A DNA stretch of 5,144 bases from CAYYJM01 sp964471755 (GTDB lineage: Bacteria; Planctomycetota; Planctomycetia; Gemmatales; Gemmataceae), in NCBI GenBank assembly GCA_964471755.1, contig CAYYJM010000366.1, positions 1 to 5,144 on the forward strand, read 5' to 3'. The stretch's first letter is position 1; each line of letters begins with the position of its first letter. Shown here in pieces: positions 1-5,110 of the stretch. Under the pieces are notes generated by a model. The model saw nothing but the letters and a program-made list of their open reading frames with translations. It was not told the DNA's origin and made no database searches. The translations under genes and the position numbers were made by a program.

Positions 1-390
1 CGCGCCGAGCGAGACGACGCGCAGCATCTCCAGCGGCTCGGTCGGCGGCGTCCAGTTGAGCTGGTCCAGTTCGGCGTCGTTGTTCTGGCGCAGGGCCCGG
101 AGCATGGCCTGGGCCAGCAGCCAGGTGCGGTTGAGGAAGAACGCCAGCCGGCGCGGCGAGAAGTCGGCGTCCTTGCGAAGGTAGCGACCCAGCTCGTCCT
201 GCGTATGGCGAACCGTCGCCCCAAAGCGGAGCAGACGCAACCGGGCCGCCTCCTGAAGCGAGACGCCGAGCGTCTTCTGCGTCGCCTCGGAGGCCGTGGT
301 CAGGCCACTGAGCAGCACCTGCTCGACGGCGGCGGCCAACTCGTTGAGCAGATTCGTCAACTTCGGTTTCTCGGCGGCGGCCAGGCTCAT
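1..390 (-). CDS. Unknown helical protein, N-terminal 130 residues (runs off left edge)
   Basis: I do not recognise this protein. The frame is open from an ATG at 390-388 to the window edge, so only the N-terminal 130 residues are present. The start is well supported: GGAGG lies seven bases upstream, inside the end of the preceding gene, and the ATG overlaps that gene's TGA as ATGA, which indicates translational coupling. The visible part looks soluble and mainly alpha-helical. A leucine/alanine-rich helix covers about residues 10-35, further amphipathic helices cover about 45-72, and a helix-rich stretch with FFLNRTWLLAQAMLRAL covers 84-100. A proline-containing segment (NWTPPTEPLEM) begins near residue 112. 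There is no signal peptide or membrane segment. Its overall helix spacing resembles that of the neighbouring 114-aa protein. The two genes are probably a functional pair, but the function is unknown. Confidence 0.8.
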   Translation of the reverse strand, partial: MSLAAAEKPKLTNLLNELAAAVEQVLLSGLTTASEATQKTLGVSLQEAARLRLLRFGATVRHTQDELGRYLRKDADFSPRRLAFFLNRTWLLAQAMLRALRQNNDAELDQLNWTPPTEPLEMLRVVSLGA

Positions 391-731
391 TCGTCTTCCT
401 CCACACTGGTCAGGGGGGCCTGGCTCTGGGCGGCGGCATGGATTGCCTCGCGCAGCGTGTCGAGGGTCAGCAGCCGCTCGAAGACACGCAGGCTCGTCTG
501 GGCCCGGAGCAGTGCCGCCGCTGACGAGCGATCGTCATTGCGGATGGCGACGACCAGGGTGCCGATCCGCTCGGCCAGGTGTGTCGCGCCGATGCGCTCG
601 AATTCCTGACGCAGGCCATCGAGCGCGGCGAGGTGCTTCGACCCGACGGCGCGGAGTCCCTGGAGGACCAGTTCGGTGAACTCGCGATCGAGACGTTCGA
701 TCGTCTGGACGATTTCATCGACATCGGCCAT
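387..731 (-). CDS. Small all-helical protein of unknown function (114 aa)
   Basis: I do not recognise the family. The 114-residue product begins MADVDEIVQTIERLDREF and ends in an acidic tail (SVEEDE). Almost the whole length is predicted helical: about residues 3-45 form a long amphipathic, possibly coiled-coil helix, 50-65 a second and 70-103 a third. There is no signal peptide, membrane segment or cysteine motif, so it is probably a cytoplasmic adaptor or partner protein. The frame stays open upstream to 830, but that extension enters the inverted repeat. The ATG at 731-729 is preferred because AGGGAGA lies seven bases upstream and the protein becomes regular from there. It is the first gene of a two-gene minus-strand operon, and its TGA overlaps the next ATG by four bases. 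Coding status is strongly supported by this overlap; function is unassigned. Confidence 0.8.
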   Translation of the reverse strand: MADVDEIVQTIERLDREFTELVLQGLRAVGSKHLAALDGLRQEFERIGATHLAERIGTLVVAIRNDDRSSAAALLRAQTSLRVFERLLTLDTLREAIHAAAQSQAPLTSVEEDE

Positions 732-775
732 CGTTGTCTCCCTGGAGTCGATACCCGGCGAGCGGCCCGGCGTTA

Positions 776-875
776 GCCTGATGCCCGTGAAATAAGCAGG
801 TTGTACAGTGGTTTTCGGGCCTCTGTACACTGAACATCAAGGTGTACAACCCCCTTATTTCACGGGGTATTAGGC
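776..875. repeat. Large imperfect inverted repeat, MITE-like or operator hairpin
   Basis: The left arm (784-807) and right arm (843-866) pair over 24 positions with two adjacent mismatches. CCCGTGAAATAAG at 784-796 is the exact reverse complement of CTTATTTCACGGG at 854-866, and GGTTGTACA at 799-807 matches TGTACAACC at 843-851. Allowing a one-base bulge, the pairing extends outwards to GCCT (776-779) and AGGC (872-875), giving arms of about 32 and 33 nt around a 35-nt loop (808-842). The loop carries a third TGTACA (824-829). The arms are much more AT-rich than the flanks. Terminal inverted repeats with no coding capacity suggest a MITE or a collapsed IS. I find no clear target-site duplication: TTAG occurs at 773-776 and 870-873, but the right copy lies inside the repeat. 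There is no T-tract, so it is not a standard terminator. A regulatory palindrome is the alternative. Confidence 0.6.
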
Positions 876-1033
876 CGACGCCGCGCCGCTCGCATGGCTT
901 CAGCTGGGTGGCTGTCGTCTACCCATTTCTTCGCCTTTATCCCGGGAACCCGCTTGACGACGGCGCGTCCGTGCGATTTGCTGTCTGAAGGCACGTTATC
1001 GCACACGGCGTCGAGACGCTGGTCCGTGCCACT

Positions 1034-1039
1034 GAGGGA
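1034..1039 (+). promoter_or_regulatory. Ribosome binding site that decides the GTG start at 1047
   Basis: GAGGGA lies seven bases before the GTG at 1047. This favours that GTG over the in-frame ATG at 894, which has no purine-rich sequence at a suitable distance. Confidence 0.6.
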
Positions 1040-1046
1040 TGCAGCC

Positions 1047-2219
1047 GTGGCCATCACGATCCATTGCGACTGTGGCGCAAAGCTCCAGGTCAAGGACGAG
1101 TACGCCGGTCAGGAAGGACGCTGCCCCAAGTGTGGGCAGACCCTGATGATCCCTCATCCCGACGCGCCGCTCGACGTCCTGGACGAGGTGGAACCGGCCA
1201 CGCCGACCTACCAGGTCCGCGAAGAAGAAGACGATCGCGAACCGGAGCGGGAACGGGAACGGAGCCGTCGATCGGCTCGCCAGGAGGAACCGCCCGACGA
1301 CGAGGACCCGGTACAGTTGACCGACCACGGTGGCGAGGAACTACCGTCGTGGATGGACTTCTTCGCCGATCCGCCGAAGAAGATCGGCACGGTGATTAGC
1401 GCCTGCTCGACGCTGCGCAAGGGCGTGAAGCCCTGGTCGCCGGGAGCCCGGGCGGGCGTGGTTCTCTTCGTCGCTGCCCTGGGACTGGTCATCGGCCTGA
1501 TGATCTCGAGCGGCTTTCATATCCGCGAGCCCTTCTGGGCCGGCTTCTGGCCGATCCTCCTGACGAGTCTGCTGGCCCTGATCGCCTTCCTCTCCACCGG
1601 CTTCTCGCACACGGTGACCTACATCGGCCGACTCGGCCTGGCCCGCTACACCTGCTCGGGCAACCGCGACAACGTCTCGACGAAGGAGGTCTTTCTCTTC
1701 GCCGACGCCGAGGACCTGCGCACCAAGACGGTCCTGCACTACACCAACGGTGCGTATCAGCACACCAACTACACCTACACCTGGAACGATCGCCACGGCG
1801 GACCCTGCTTCATCATCACCGGCCAGCACAACAGCGAGGCGGGCAACCCACCGACGACCCACGCCTTCCAGTTCGCCCGGGCCGGTGAGATCGCCTGGAC
1901 CCTGTTCTTGCTCGCTCAGATGCGCGAAGAAGACGAGCGAAAGCTCTCGGTTCAGTTCCACCTGACCGGCGACGACTGGATCAAGTTGAGCAAGGACGGC
2001 ATCCGCTTCAAGGTCGGCGGCATGAAGGAAGACTGGACTGTCCGCGAGATCGGCTCGGTTTCGGTCAATGCCGGCACCGTCGTGATTCGCCACCGCGACG
2101 CCCAGGAGGGCTGGTTCAGTTCGTCGGGCATCGTCAAGTTTCAGTACGACCAGTTGGCCAACGCCCAACTCTTCTTCCACGTCATGGAGAAGCTGGTCGG
2201 AGTCCAGGTGAACGGCTGA
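1047..2219 (+). CDS. Zinc-ribbon, two-helix membrane protein with possible PH-like C-terminus
   Basis: The predicted product has 390 residues. The N-terminal zinc ribbon uses C7 and C9 (CDC) with C26 and C29 (CPKC) and resembles the short zinc ribbons that open many planctomycete membrane proteins. Residues about 55-95 form a low-complexity linker rich in Glu, Asp and Arg. Two hydrophobic helices follow at about 136-155 and 163-185, separated by a short loop, so both ends of the protein lie on the same side, presumably the cytoplasm because of the zinc ribbon. Residues 190-390 are soluble. They include a Tyr/Thr/His-rich strand segment near 231-247 and a region from about 309 to 388 whose strand pattern and final helix suggest a PH-like fold; that is inference. 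The GTG start is chosen because it begins the protein at MAITIHCDCG and has a good ribosome binding site. The gene is transcribed alone and converges on the next gene with 3 nt between stops. No enzymatic motif is visible. Confidence 0.85.
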   Translation: MAITIHCDCGAKLQVKDEYAGQEGRCPKCGQTLMIPHPDAPLDVLDEVEPATPTYQVREEEDDREPERERERSRRSARQEEPPDDEDPVQLTDHGGEELPSWMDFFADPPKKIGTVISACSTLRKGVKPWSPGARAGVVLFVAALGLVIGLMISSGFHIREPFWAGFWPILLTSLLALIAFLSTGFSHTVTYIGRLGLARYTCSGNRDNVSTKEVFLFADAEDLRTKTVLHYTNGAYQHTNYTYTWNDRHGGPCFIITGQHNSEAGNPPTTHAFQFARAGEIAWTLFLLAQMREEDERKLSVQFHLTGDDWIKLSKDGIRFKVGGMKEDWTVREIGSVSVNAGTVVIRHRDAQEGWFSSSGIVKFQYDQLANAQLFFHVMEKLVGVQVNG

Positions 2220-2222
2220 GGC

Positions 2223-2456
2223 TCACTCGTCCGCCTCGGCTGAGTCGGCCTCGTCCTCCCGCTTGCGGGTGGCGTCCTGATCCATGCCGTTGAGTGTCTC
2301 GGAACTGTTGGCTCCATAGTCGAAGTCATCGGCGTGGTGGGCGGCGTCCTCGGGGCTTTCGGCCAACTGACGCTTCAAATGATTGCGCAGCTTCCGATTG
2401 CCGGCCTTCTTCACCTCGCGTTTCAACTGCCGCTGACGACGTTTGTCCTGATCCAT
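2223..2456 (-). CDS. Conserved-looking small charged protein (77 aa)
   Basis: The 77-residue product begins MDQDKRRQRQLKREVKKAGN. Residues 4-31 are strongly basic and helical (Lys/Arg with regularly spaced Leu). Residues 32-52 are acidic and contain DFDYGANSS. A LNGMDQDATRK motif follows at 55-65, and the tail is acidic (EDEADSAEADE). It resembles, from memory, small planctomycete hypothetical proteins with a basic start and an acidic D-F-x-Y/F-G segment, but I cannot name a family. The basic half could bind nucleic acid; that is inference. The ATG at 2456 is preferred over upstream in-frame codons because GGAGAG lies five bases before it. Only one base separates it from the TGA of the preceding nucleotidyltransferase gene, which suggests translational coupling. 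It is the last gene of the murB cluster. Confidence 0.75.
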   Translation of the reverse strand: MDQDKRRQRQLKREVKKAGNRKLRNHLKRQLAESPEDAAHHADDFDYGANSSETLNGMDQDATRKREDEADSAEADE

Positions 2457-2457
2457 G

Positions 2458-3168
2458 TCAACTCTCCAGAGAGGGGCCAACCGCCAGGCGGCGAGCCCGG
2501 AGCAGGAACGCCTCGACGCATGCGGTGTCCGGCTGTTCCGGCAACCGCGTCGTCCGGGCGGCCTCGGCCAGATCGGCCTCCAGTTCGGTCGCCCGGGCCA
2601 GGATCCGTTCCAGAGACCACGTCCCGGAGCGGACAGCCATCAGCTCGTCCCGATGCGGGCCGACATCGACCTGCACCGTGCCGGTACGCAGGACGTGCGC
2701 TCCGGCATACAGCAACCGGAGCAGGTGCATCGCGTGTTTCGGCTTCATCTCATCATCCAGCCGGACCCGGCGGGCAAGTAACTCACGCTGCGACTTGACG
2801 TAGCCGCCGTAGGTCTGCTCCACCCTTCTGGACAGAAAGGCTCCGCGCAGGGTTCGCAGTTCCTCGCCCAGCGGTGACGTTTCGAGAACGGGCGACCAGA
2901 ATACTTCAAGGATGTTCGGGTTGTTCTGAAGAGCCAGGCGCAGGAACTTGCCCCGTCCCCAGTAGACCTCCACGGTGCTGTACGCCTTGAACTCGAATTG
3001 CTCCGGAGCGCCGAGCAGCGACCAGTCGAGGTCGGCCGGCGGCAGATAGATGCCGCGATAGTCGTGATCGGATGTGTCGGTGTGGGTGCCGTAGCTGCGT
3101 GAGCCGGCCAGGACACGCAGGATGACGTGACGGCGAAGGGACTCCGGATCGCGAGCGATGGTGGTCAT
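2458..3168 (-). CDS. RlaP/COG3541-type DNA polymerase beta superfamily nucleotidyltransferase
   Basis: The 236-residue protein shows the hallmark of the minimal Pol-beta nucleotidyltransferases: G22-S23-R-S-Y-G27 followed by S33-D34-H-D36-Y-R-G39. The two aspartates are the expected metal ligands, and E67 in the STVEVYW strand could be the third acidic residue. The region after residue 70 (GKFLRLALQNNPNILEVFW) and the helix with KPKHAMHLLRLLY at 142-154 match the predicted nucleotidyltransferase family PF10127 as I remember it. That family includes RlaP, linked by comparative genomics to RNA repair, but substrates are mostly unproven. The length is typical for a stand-alone member. The ATG at 3168 overlaps the TGA of the ftsQ-like gene as ATGA, and with no strong ribosome binding site translation is probably coupled. 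The same frame stays open upstream to 4350, but that part is a shadow of ftsQ and murB. Family confidence is high; its biological role is unknown. Confidence 0.88.
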   Translation of the reverse strand: MTTIARDPESLRRHVILRVLAGSRSYGTHTDTSDHDYRGIYLPPADLDWSLLGAPEQFEFKAYSTVEVYWGRGKFLRLALQNNPNILEVFWSPVLETSPLGEELRTLRGAFLSRRVEQTYGGYVKSQRELLARRVRLDDEMKPKHAMHLLRLLYAGAHVLRTGTVQVDVGPHRDELMAVRSGTWSLERILARATELEADLAEAARTTRLPEQPDTACVEAFLLRARRLAVGPSLES

Positions 3169-4025
3169 TGGCGCAGGTCCAGTTCCGGCGGCCCACTCTC
3201 GGCCAGGGCACGCAGAAGACGATCGAGTTTCTCCTCGGCGGAGCGTTCGCCGGTCAGCTCGGCTCCGGGCGGGCTGCCCCAGATGATTATCCGGCCGAAC
3301 GCGGTGCGAAGCAAGACGCCTCGACCGCGTTCGTCGGCTCCGACCTTGTCGATCCGCAGGCGATCCTGATGCGGGCCGAGCCAGGCGATGACGCTGGCGG
3401 CAGCCGTCAACCGGGGATCGGGCCAGACGCTGCCGGGCCGGACCGGCGGCACGTCGATCCGGCCGTCGAAACGCGGCAGATCCGGCCGGGTCGCTCGCTC
3501 CGGCAGAAGCACCGCCCGGCCATCGACCGCCCGGAAGCGGTCCTCCACCGGCGCGGCCAGCACCGGAATCCGAAAGGTCAACTCGATCCGCAGCCCCTCC
3601 GGCATCGGCGTGATCCGATCCACCCGTTCGACCCACGGACTGCTGGCGAAGGCTGCCGTCAGGCGGGGAAGGGAGGCGGGATCGAGCAGGTCGATCTGAT
3701 CGGGCAGGTTGGCGTAAGCCTGGACGTTGTCGAGGAAATCGCGACGGATCATGCCGGGCGGGGCAGGGCAGTCGATGTCGGCAAAGACGATGGGTAGGGG
3801 GCCGCTTCCGTCGCGCAGGGCGGATTGCAGAGCCTGTAATCCGATCAGGCCCAGGACGACGACCGCGATCGGCAGCAGAATCGGCAGGAGGAAATGGGTC
3901 AGCAAGCGCGAGCCGAGATGAACCAGGGCGGCACGGAACGCGGCGAGGGCCAGGGCGAGCCGCTGGCTCCAGGTCGGGGCGGATTCGGGCGACTCGGGAG
4001 AGGCCGCCTTGCGCTTGCCGGCCAT
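3165..4025 (-). CDS. ftsQ: FtsQ/DivIB-like cell division protein
   Basis: This 286-residue protein has the bitopic layout of FtsQ: a basic cytoplasmic tail (MAGKRK...), one membrane helix at about 43-65 and a periplasmic remainder. A POTRA-like segment covers about 77-153, followed by a beta domain to about 250. Family-like features are the LPRLTAAFASSPWVERVDRI stretch at 119-138, which matches the usual pattern ending in PWV-x-x-V, then RITPMPEGLRIELTFRIPVL and a later FRAVDGRAVLL (compare the VD-x-x-G-x-x-L of FtsQ). FtsQ normally bridges FtsB/FtsL and other divisome proteins at the septum. Many planctomycetes lack FtsZ, so its role here may differ. Its place 48 nt after murB matches the classic dcw order murB-ftsQ. 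ATG 4025 is preferred over GTG 4037 because GGAGGG sits four bases before the ATG. Divergent sequence makes this a family-level call. Confidence 0.78.
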   Translation of the reverse strand: MAGKRKAASPESPESAPTWSQRLALALAAFRAALVHLGSRLLTHFLLPILLPIAVVVLGLIGLQALQSALRDGSGPLPIVFADIDCPAPPGMIRRDFLDNVQAYANLPDQIDLLDPASLPRLTAAFASSPWVERVDRITPMPEGLRIELTFRIPVLAAPVEDRFRAVDGRAVLLPERATRPDLPRFDGRIDVPPVRPGSVWPDPRLTAAASVIAWLGPHQDRLRIDKVGADERGRGVLLRTAFGRIIIWGSPPGAELTGERSAEEKLDRLLRALAESGPPELDLRQ

Positions 4026-4029
4026 GCTG

Positions 4030-4035
4030 CCCTCC
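4030..4035 (-). promoter_or_regulatory. Ribosome binding site of the ftsQ-like gene
   Basis: GGAGGG on the minus strand is followed by CAGC and then the ATG at 4025-4023. The in-frame GTG at 4037-4035 overlaps this site and has no comparable sequence before it, so the ATG is the better start. Confidence 0.6.
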
Positions 4036-4073
4036 ACATCTGAGCCGACGAGTAGGCCACCGCTCCAGCGGGC

Positions 4074-4952
4074 TCACCAGACGGTCAGCTCGCGTTCCAG
4101 TTCCAGATGGAAGCGTTCGCGAACACGGGCCACGATCAGATCCATCAAGCGTAGCACATCCCGACTGGTGGTGCCGGGATGGACGACGATGAAGTTGGCG
4201 TCGCGATCGCTGACCTCGGCCCCTCCGACGCGGGTTCGGCCCAGGCCGGCCTCGGCGATCAGGGCGGCGGCGCTGAGGCCACGCGGGTTCTTGAAGACCT
4301 TGCCGGCCGACTGATAGGTGAGTGGCTGGCCTCCCTTGCGAAGAATCCACGCCTTGCGCATCCGCTTGACGATGGCGTCGGCCTCGTCGCGTTCCAGGGC
4401 GAAGGTTGCCCCGAGCAGGACGGGATCGTCGAGGTTGCTGTCGTGTTCGCGGAAGCGCAGTTCGGCACGCTCGCGGACCTGGATCTCTCCGGCGCTGCTC
4501 ATGACCTCGACCTGGCGGACGAACTGGCCGATGTCGCCGGTTCGGTCGCCGGCATTGATCCGGAGCGCGCCGCCGACGGTGCCGGGGATGCCGACCAGCG
4601 TCTCGACGCCGGCCAGGCCGTGCCGGGCGGCCGCAGAGATCAGGGCCGACACACTCGCTCCGGTGGCGGCGCGAACCAGATTGTCCTGGACCTCCACCGA
4701 GGTGAAGGCCGGTTCGCAGAGACGCAGGACGACGCCGGGCACGCCCTCGTCACGGACGAGGAGATTGCAGCCGCTGCCCAGGACGCGAAGTGGGATCTTG
4801 TCGGCATAGCACGCCTGGACGACGGCGGCCAGTTCGTCTCGACTGCGGGGCTGCACGAGCATCTCGGCCGGTCCGCCCAGGCGCAGCTGGGTGTACGGCG
4901 CGAGCGGCTCGTTGCGGCGAATGATTTCCTCGAACGACTCCAGCAGCGGCAT
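4074..4952 (-). CDS. murB: UDP-N-acetylenolpyruvoylglucosamine reductase MurB
   Basis: MurB reduces UDP-GlcNAc-enolpyruvate to UDP-MurNAc with FAD and NADPH in the cytoplasm, the second committed step of peptidoglycan synthesis. The 292-residue protein carries the family signatures in order: TQLRLGGPAEMLV (21-33), the FAD-binding VLGSGCNLLV (57-66), the GVETLVGIPGTVGGAL stretch (115-130) with INAGD after it, SAGKVFKNPRG (215-225), and GGAEVSDRDANFIV (243-256) with a final LERELTVW. Its length and lack of a long insert fit type II MurB. Likely catalytic R168 and E288 are present by position. Two oddities stand out: the general-acid Ser (or Cys) expected in the GS-x-FKNP motif is Lys218, and the GSN motif of the FAD loop reads GCN. 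ATG 4952 is chosen because AAGGAGGG lies six bases upstream; the open extension to 5078 crosses the promoter. It heads the cluster with the ftsQ-like gene 48 nt downstream. Confidence 0.95.
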   Translation of the reverse strand: MPLLESFEEIIRRNEPLAPYTQLRLGGPAEMLVQPRSRDELAAVVQACYADKIPLRVLGSGCNLLVRDEGVPGVVLRLCEPAFTSVEVQDNLVRAATGASVSALISAAARHGLAGVETLVGIPGTVGGALRINAGDRTGDIGQFVRQVEVMSSAGEIQVRERAELRFREHDSNLDDPVLLGATFALERDEADAIVKRMRKAWILRKGGQPLTYQSAGKVFKNPRGLSAAALIAEAGLGRTRVGGAEVSDRDANFIVVHPGTTSRDVLRLMDLIVARVRERFHLELERELTVW

Positions 4953-4958
4953 GGCGAT

Positions 4959-4966
4959 CCCTCCTT
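4959..4966 (-). promoter_or_regulatory. Strong Shine-Dalgarno of murB
   Basis: AAGGAGGG on the minus strand sits six bases before the ATG at 4952. It fixes the murB start and rules out the longer open extension. Confidence 0.75.
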
Positions 4967-4974
4967 CCCGGGCA

Positions 4975-4980
4975 ATTATA
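4975..4980 (-). promoter_or_regulatory. Probable -10 box of the murB cluster promoter
   Basis: A perfect TATAAT reads on the minus strand, preceded by GC as GCTATAATT, 22 nt upstream of the murB ATG. With a usual start point the leader would be only about 15 nt, just enough for the Shine-Dalgarno. No good TTGACA-like -35 is seen at 16-18 nt spacing (the region reads TCCCAC), so the promoter may rely on an activator or be of moderate strength. It would drive murB, the ftsQ-like gene and the two downstream genes. Confidence 0.5.
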
Positions 4981-5031
4981 GCGAACTTGCGGCGAGCGTG
5001 GGACACCAGCCGGGCGCATCCTGAAAGTGGC

Positions 5032-5047
5032 GTGATGTAGTGATGTA
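5032..5047. repeat. Tandem 8-bp direct repeat
   Basis: GTGATGTA occurs twice back to back (5032-5039 and 5040-5047), about 55-70 nt upstream of the murB -10 box. It could be a double regulator site or chance slippage. Nothing in the sequence decides between these. Confidence 0.45.
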
Positions 5048-5048
5048 G

Positions 5049-5110
5049 GGTGGGCGGGAGCGCCACCGCCGCCCGCAACCTTCCGGAGCCCGGAACAGCG
5101 CAGGCCCACC
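5049..5110. repeat. Cluster of nested palindromes upstream of murB
   Basis: GGTGGGC (5049-5055) and GCCCACC (5104-5110) form an outer 7-bp inverted repeat. Two smaller hairpins lie inside it: GGGCGG/CCGCCC (5052-5057 with 5069-5074, which competes with the outer stem) and TTCCGG-AGC-CCGGAA (5081-5095). The opening GTAGGGTGGGC with a distant GCCCACC is reminiscent of short dispersed palindromic repeats seen in intergenic DNA of many bacteria. CGGGAGCGC recurs at 5121-5129 after first appearing at 5055-5063. It could also act as a terminator region for a gene beyond the right edge, but no T-tract is present. Confidence 0.4.

Larger units (their letters stand above)
732..1046. other. 315-nt intergenic region between divergent genes
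   Basis: This region separates the start codons of the minus-strand gene pair and the plus-strand zinc-ribbon gene, so it should contain both promoters. It is dominated by the inverted repeat at 776-875. The right part (876-1046) can be read in the frame of the zinc-ribbon gene from an ATG at 894, but that extension lacks the character of the rest of the protein and has no ribosome binding site. I see no convincing promoter hexamer pair. The best plus-strand candidate is TTGACG at 954-959, but the region about 17 nt downstream resembles TATAAT only poorly. Confidence 0.6.

Noticed and set aside
773..873. TTAG direct repeats as a target-site duplication of the palindromic element
   Set aside because: The right copy falls within the extended inverted-repeat arm and is not outside it, so it cannot be a clean duplication. 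A four-base match is also weak.
954..982. Promoter with TTGACG as -35 for the zinc-ribbon gene
   Set aside because: The matching -10 region (around GATTTGCT) is poor, so I did not list it as a feature.
894..1046. N-terminal extension of the zinc-ribbon protein from ATG 894
   Set aside because: There is no ribosome binding site at the ATG, the extension does not look like a signal peptide or domain, and GTG 1047 places the zinc ribbon at the usual N-terminus.
860..1093. 77-residue open frame on the minus strand ending inside the inverted repeat
   Set aside because: It starts inside the opposing zinc-ribbon gene and has no recognisable motif or good ribosome binding site. I considered a transposase remnant tied to the inverted repeat but saw no supporting motif.
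1341..2180. 279-residue open frame on the minus strand opposite the zinc-ribbon gene
   Set aside because: It is an antisense shadow with Val/Gly/Asp-rich composition, while the plus strand has zinc-ribbon and membrane features.
2258..2269. CCCGC-TT-GCGGG hairpin as terminator of the zinc-ribbon gene
   Set aside because: The stem is short with a very tight loop, has no T-tract and lies inside the convergent coding sequence.
4057..4072. Small hairpin (CCGC-TCCA-GCGG) between murB and the ftsQ-like gene
   Set aside because: A four-base stem is expected by chance in GC-rich DNA and has no T-tract, so there is no reason to infer a terminator or attenuator.
2458..4350. 630-residue open frame on the minus strand
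   Set aside because: Only the part from 3168 down is a recognisable protein. The upstream 394 codons lie out of frame across the ftsQ-like and murB genes and give an Arg/Pro/Gly-rich translation typical of a GC-rich shadow frame.
4179..5024. 281-residue open frame on the plus strand opposite murB
   Set aside because: It is antisense to a clearly recognisable murB, has a low-complexity Asp/Gly/Ala-rich translation and extends across the murB promoter.
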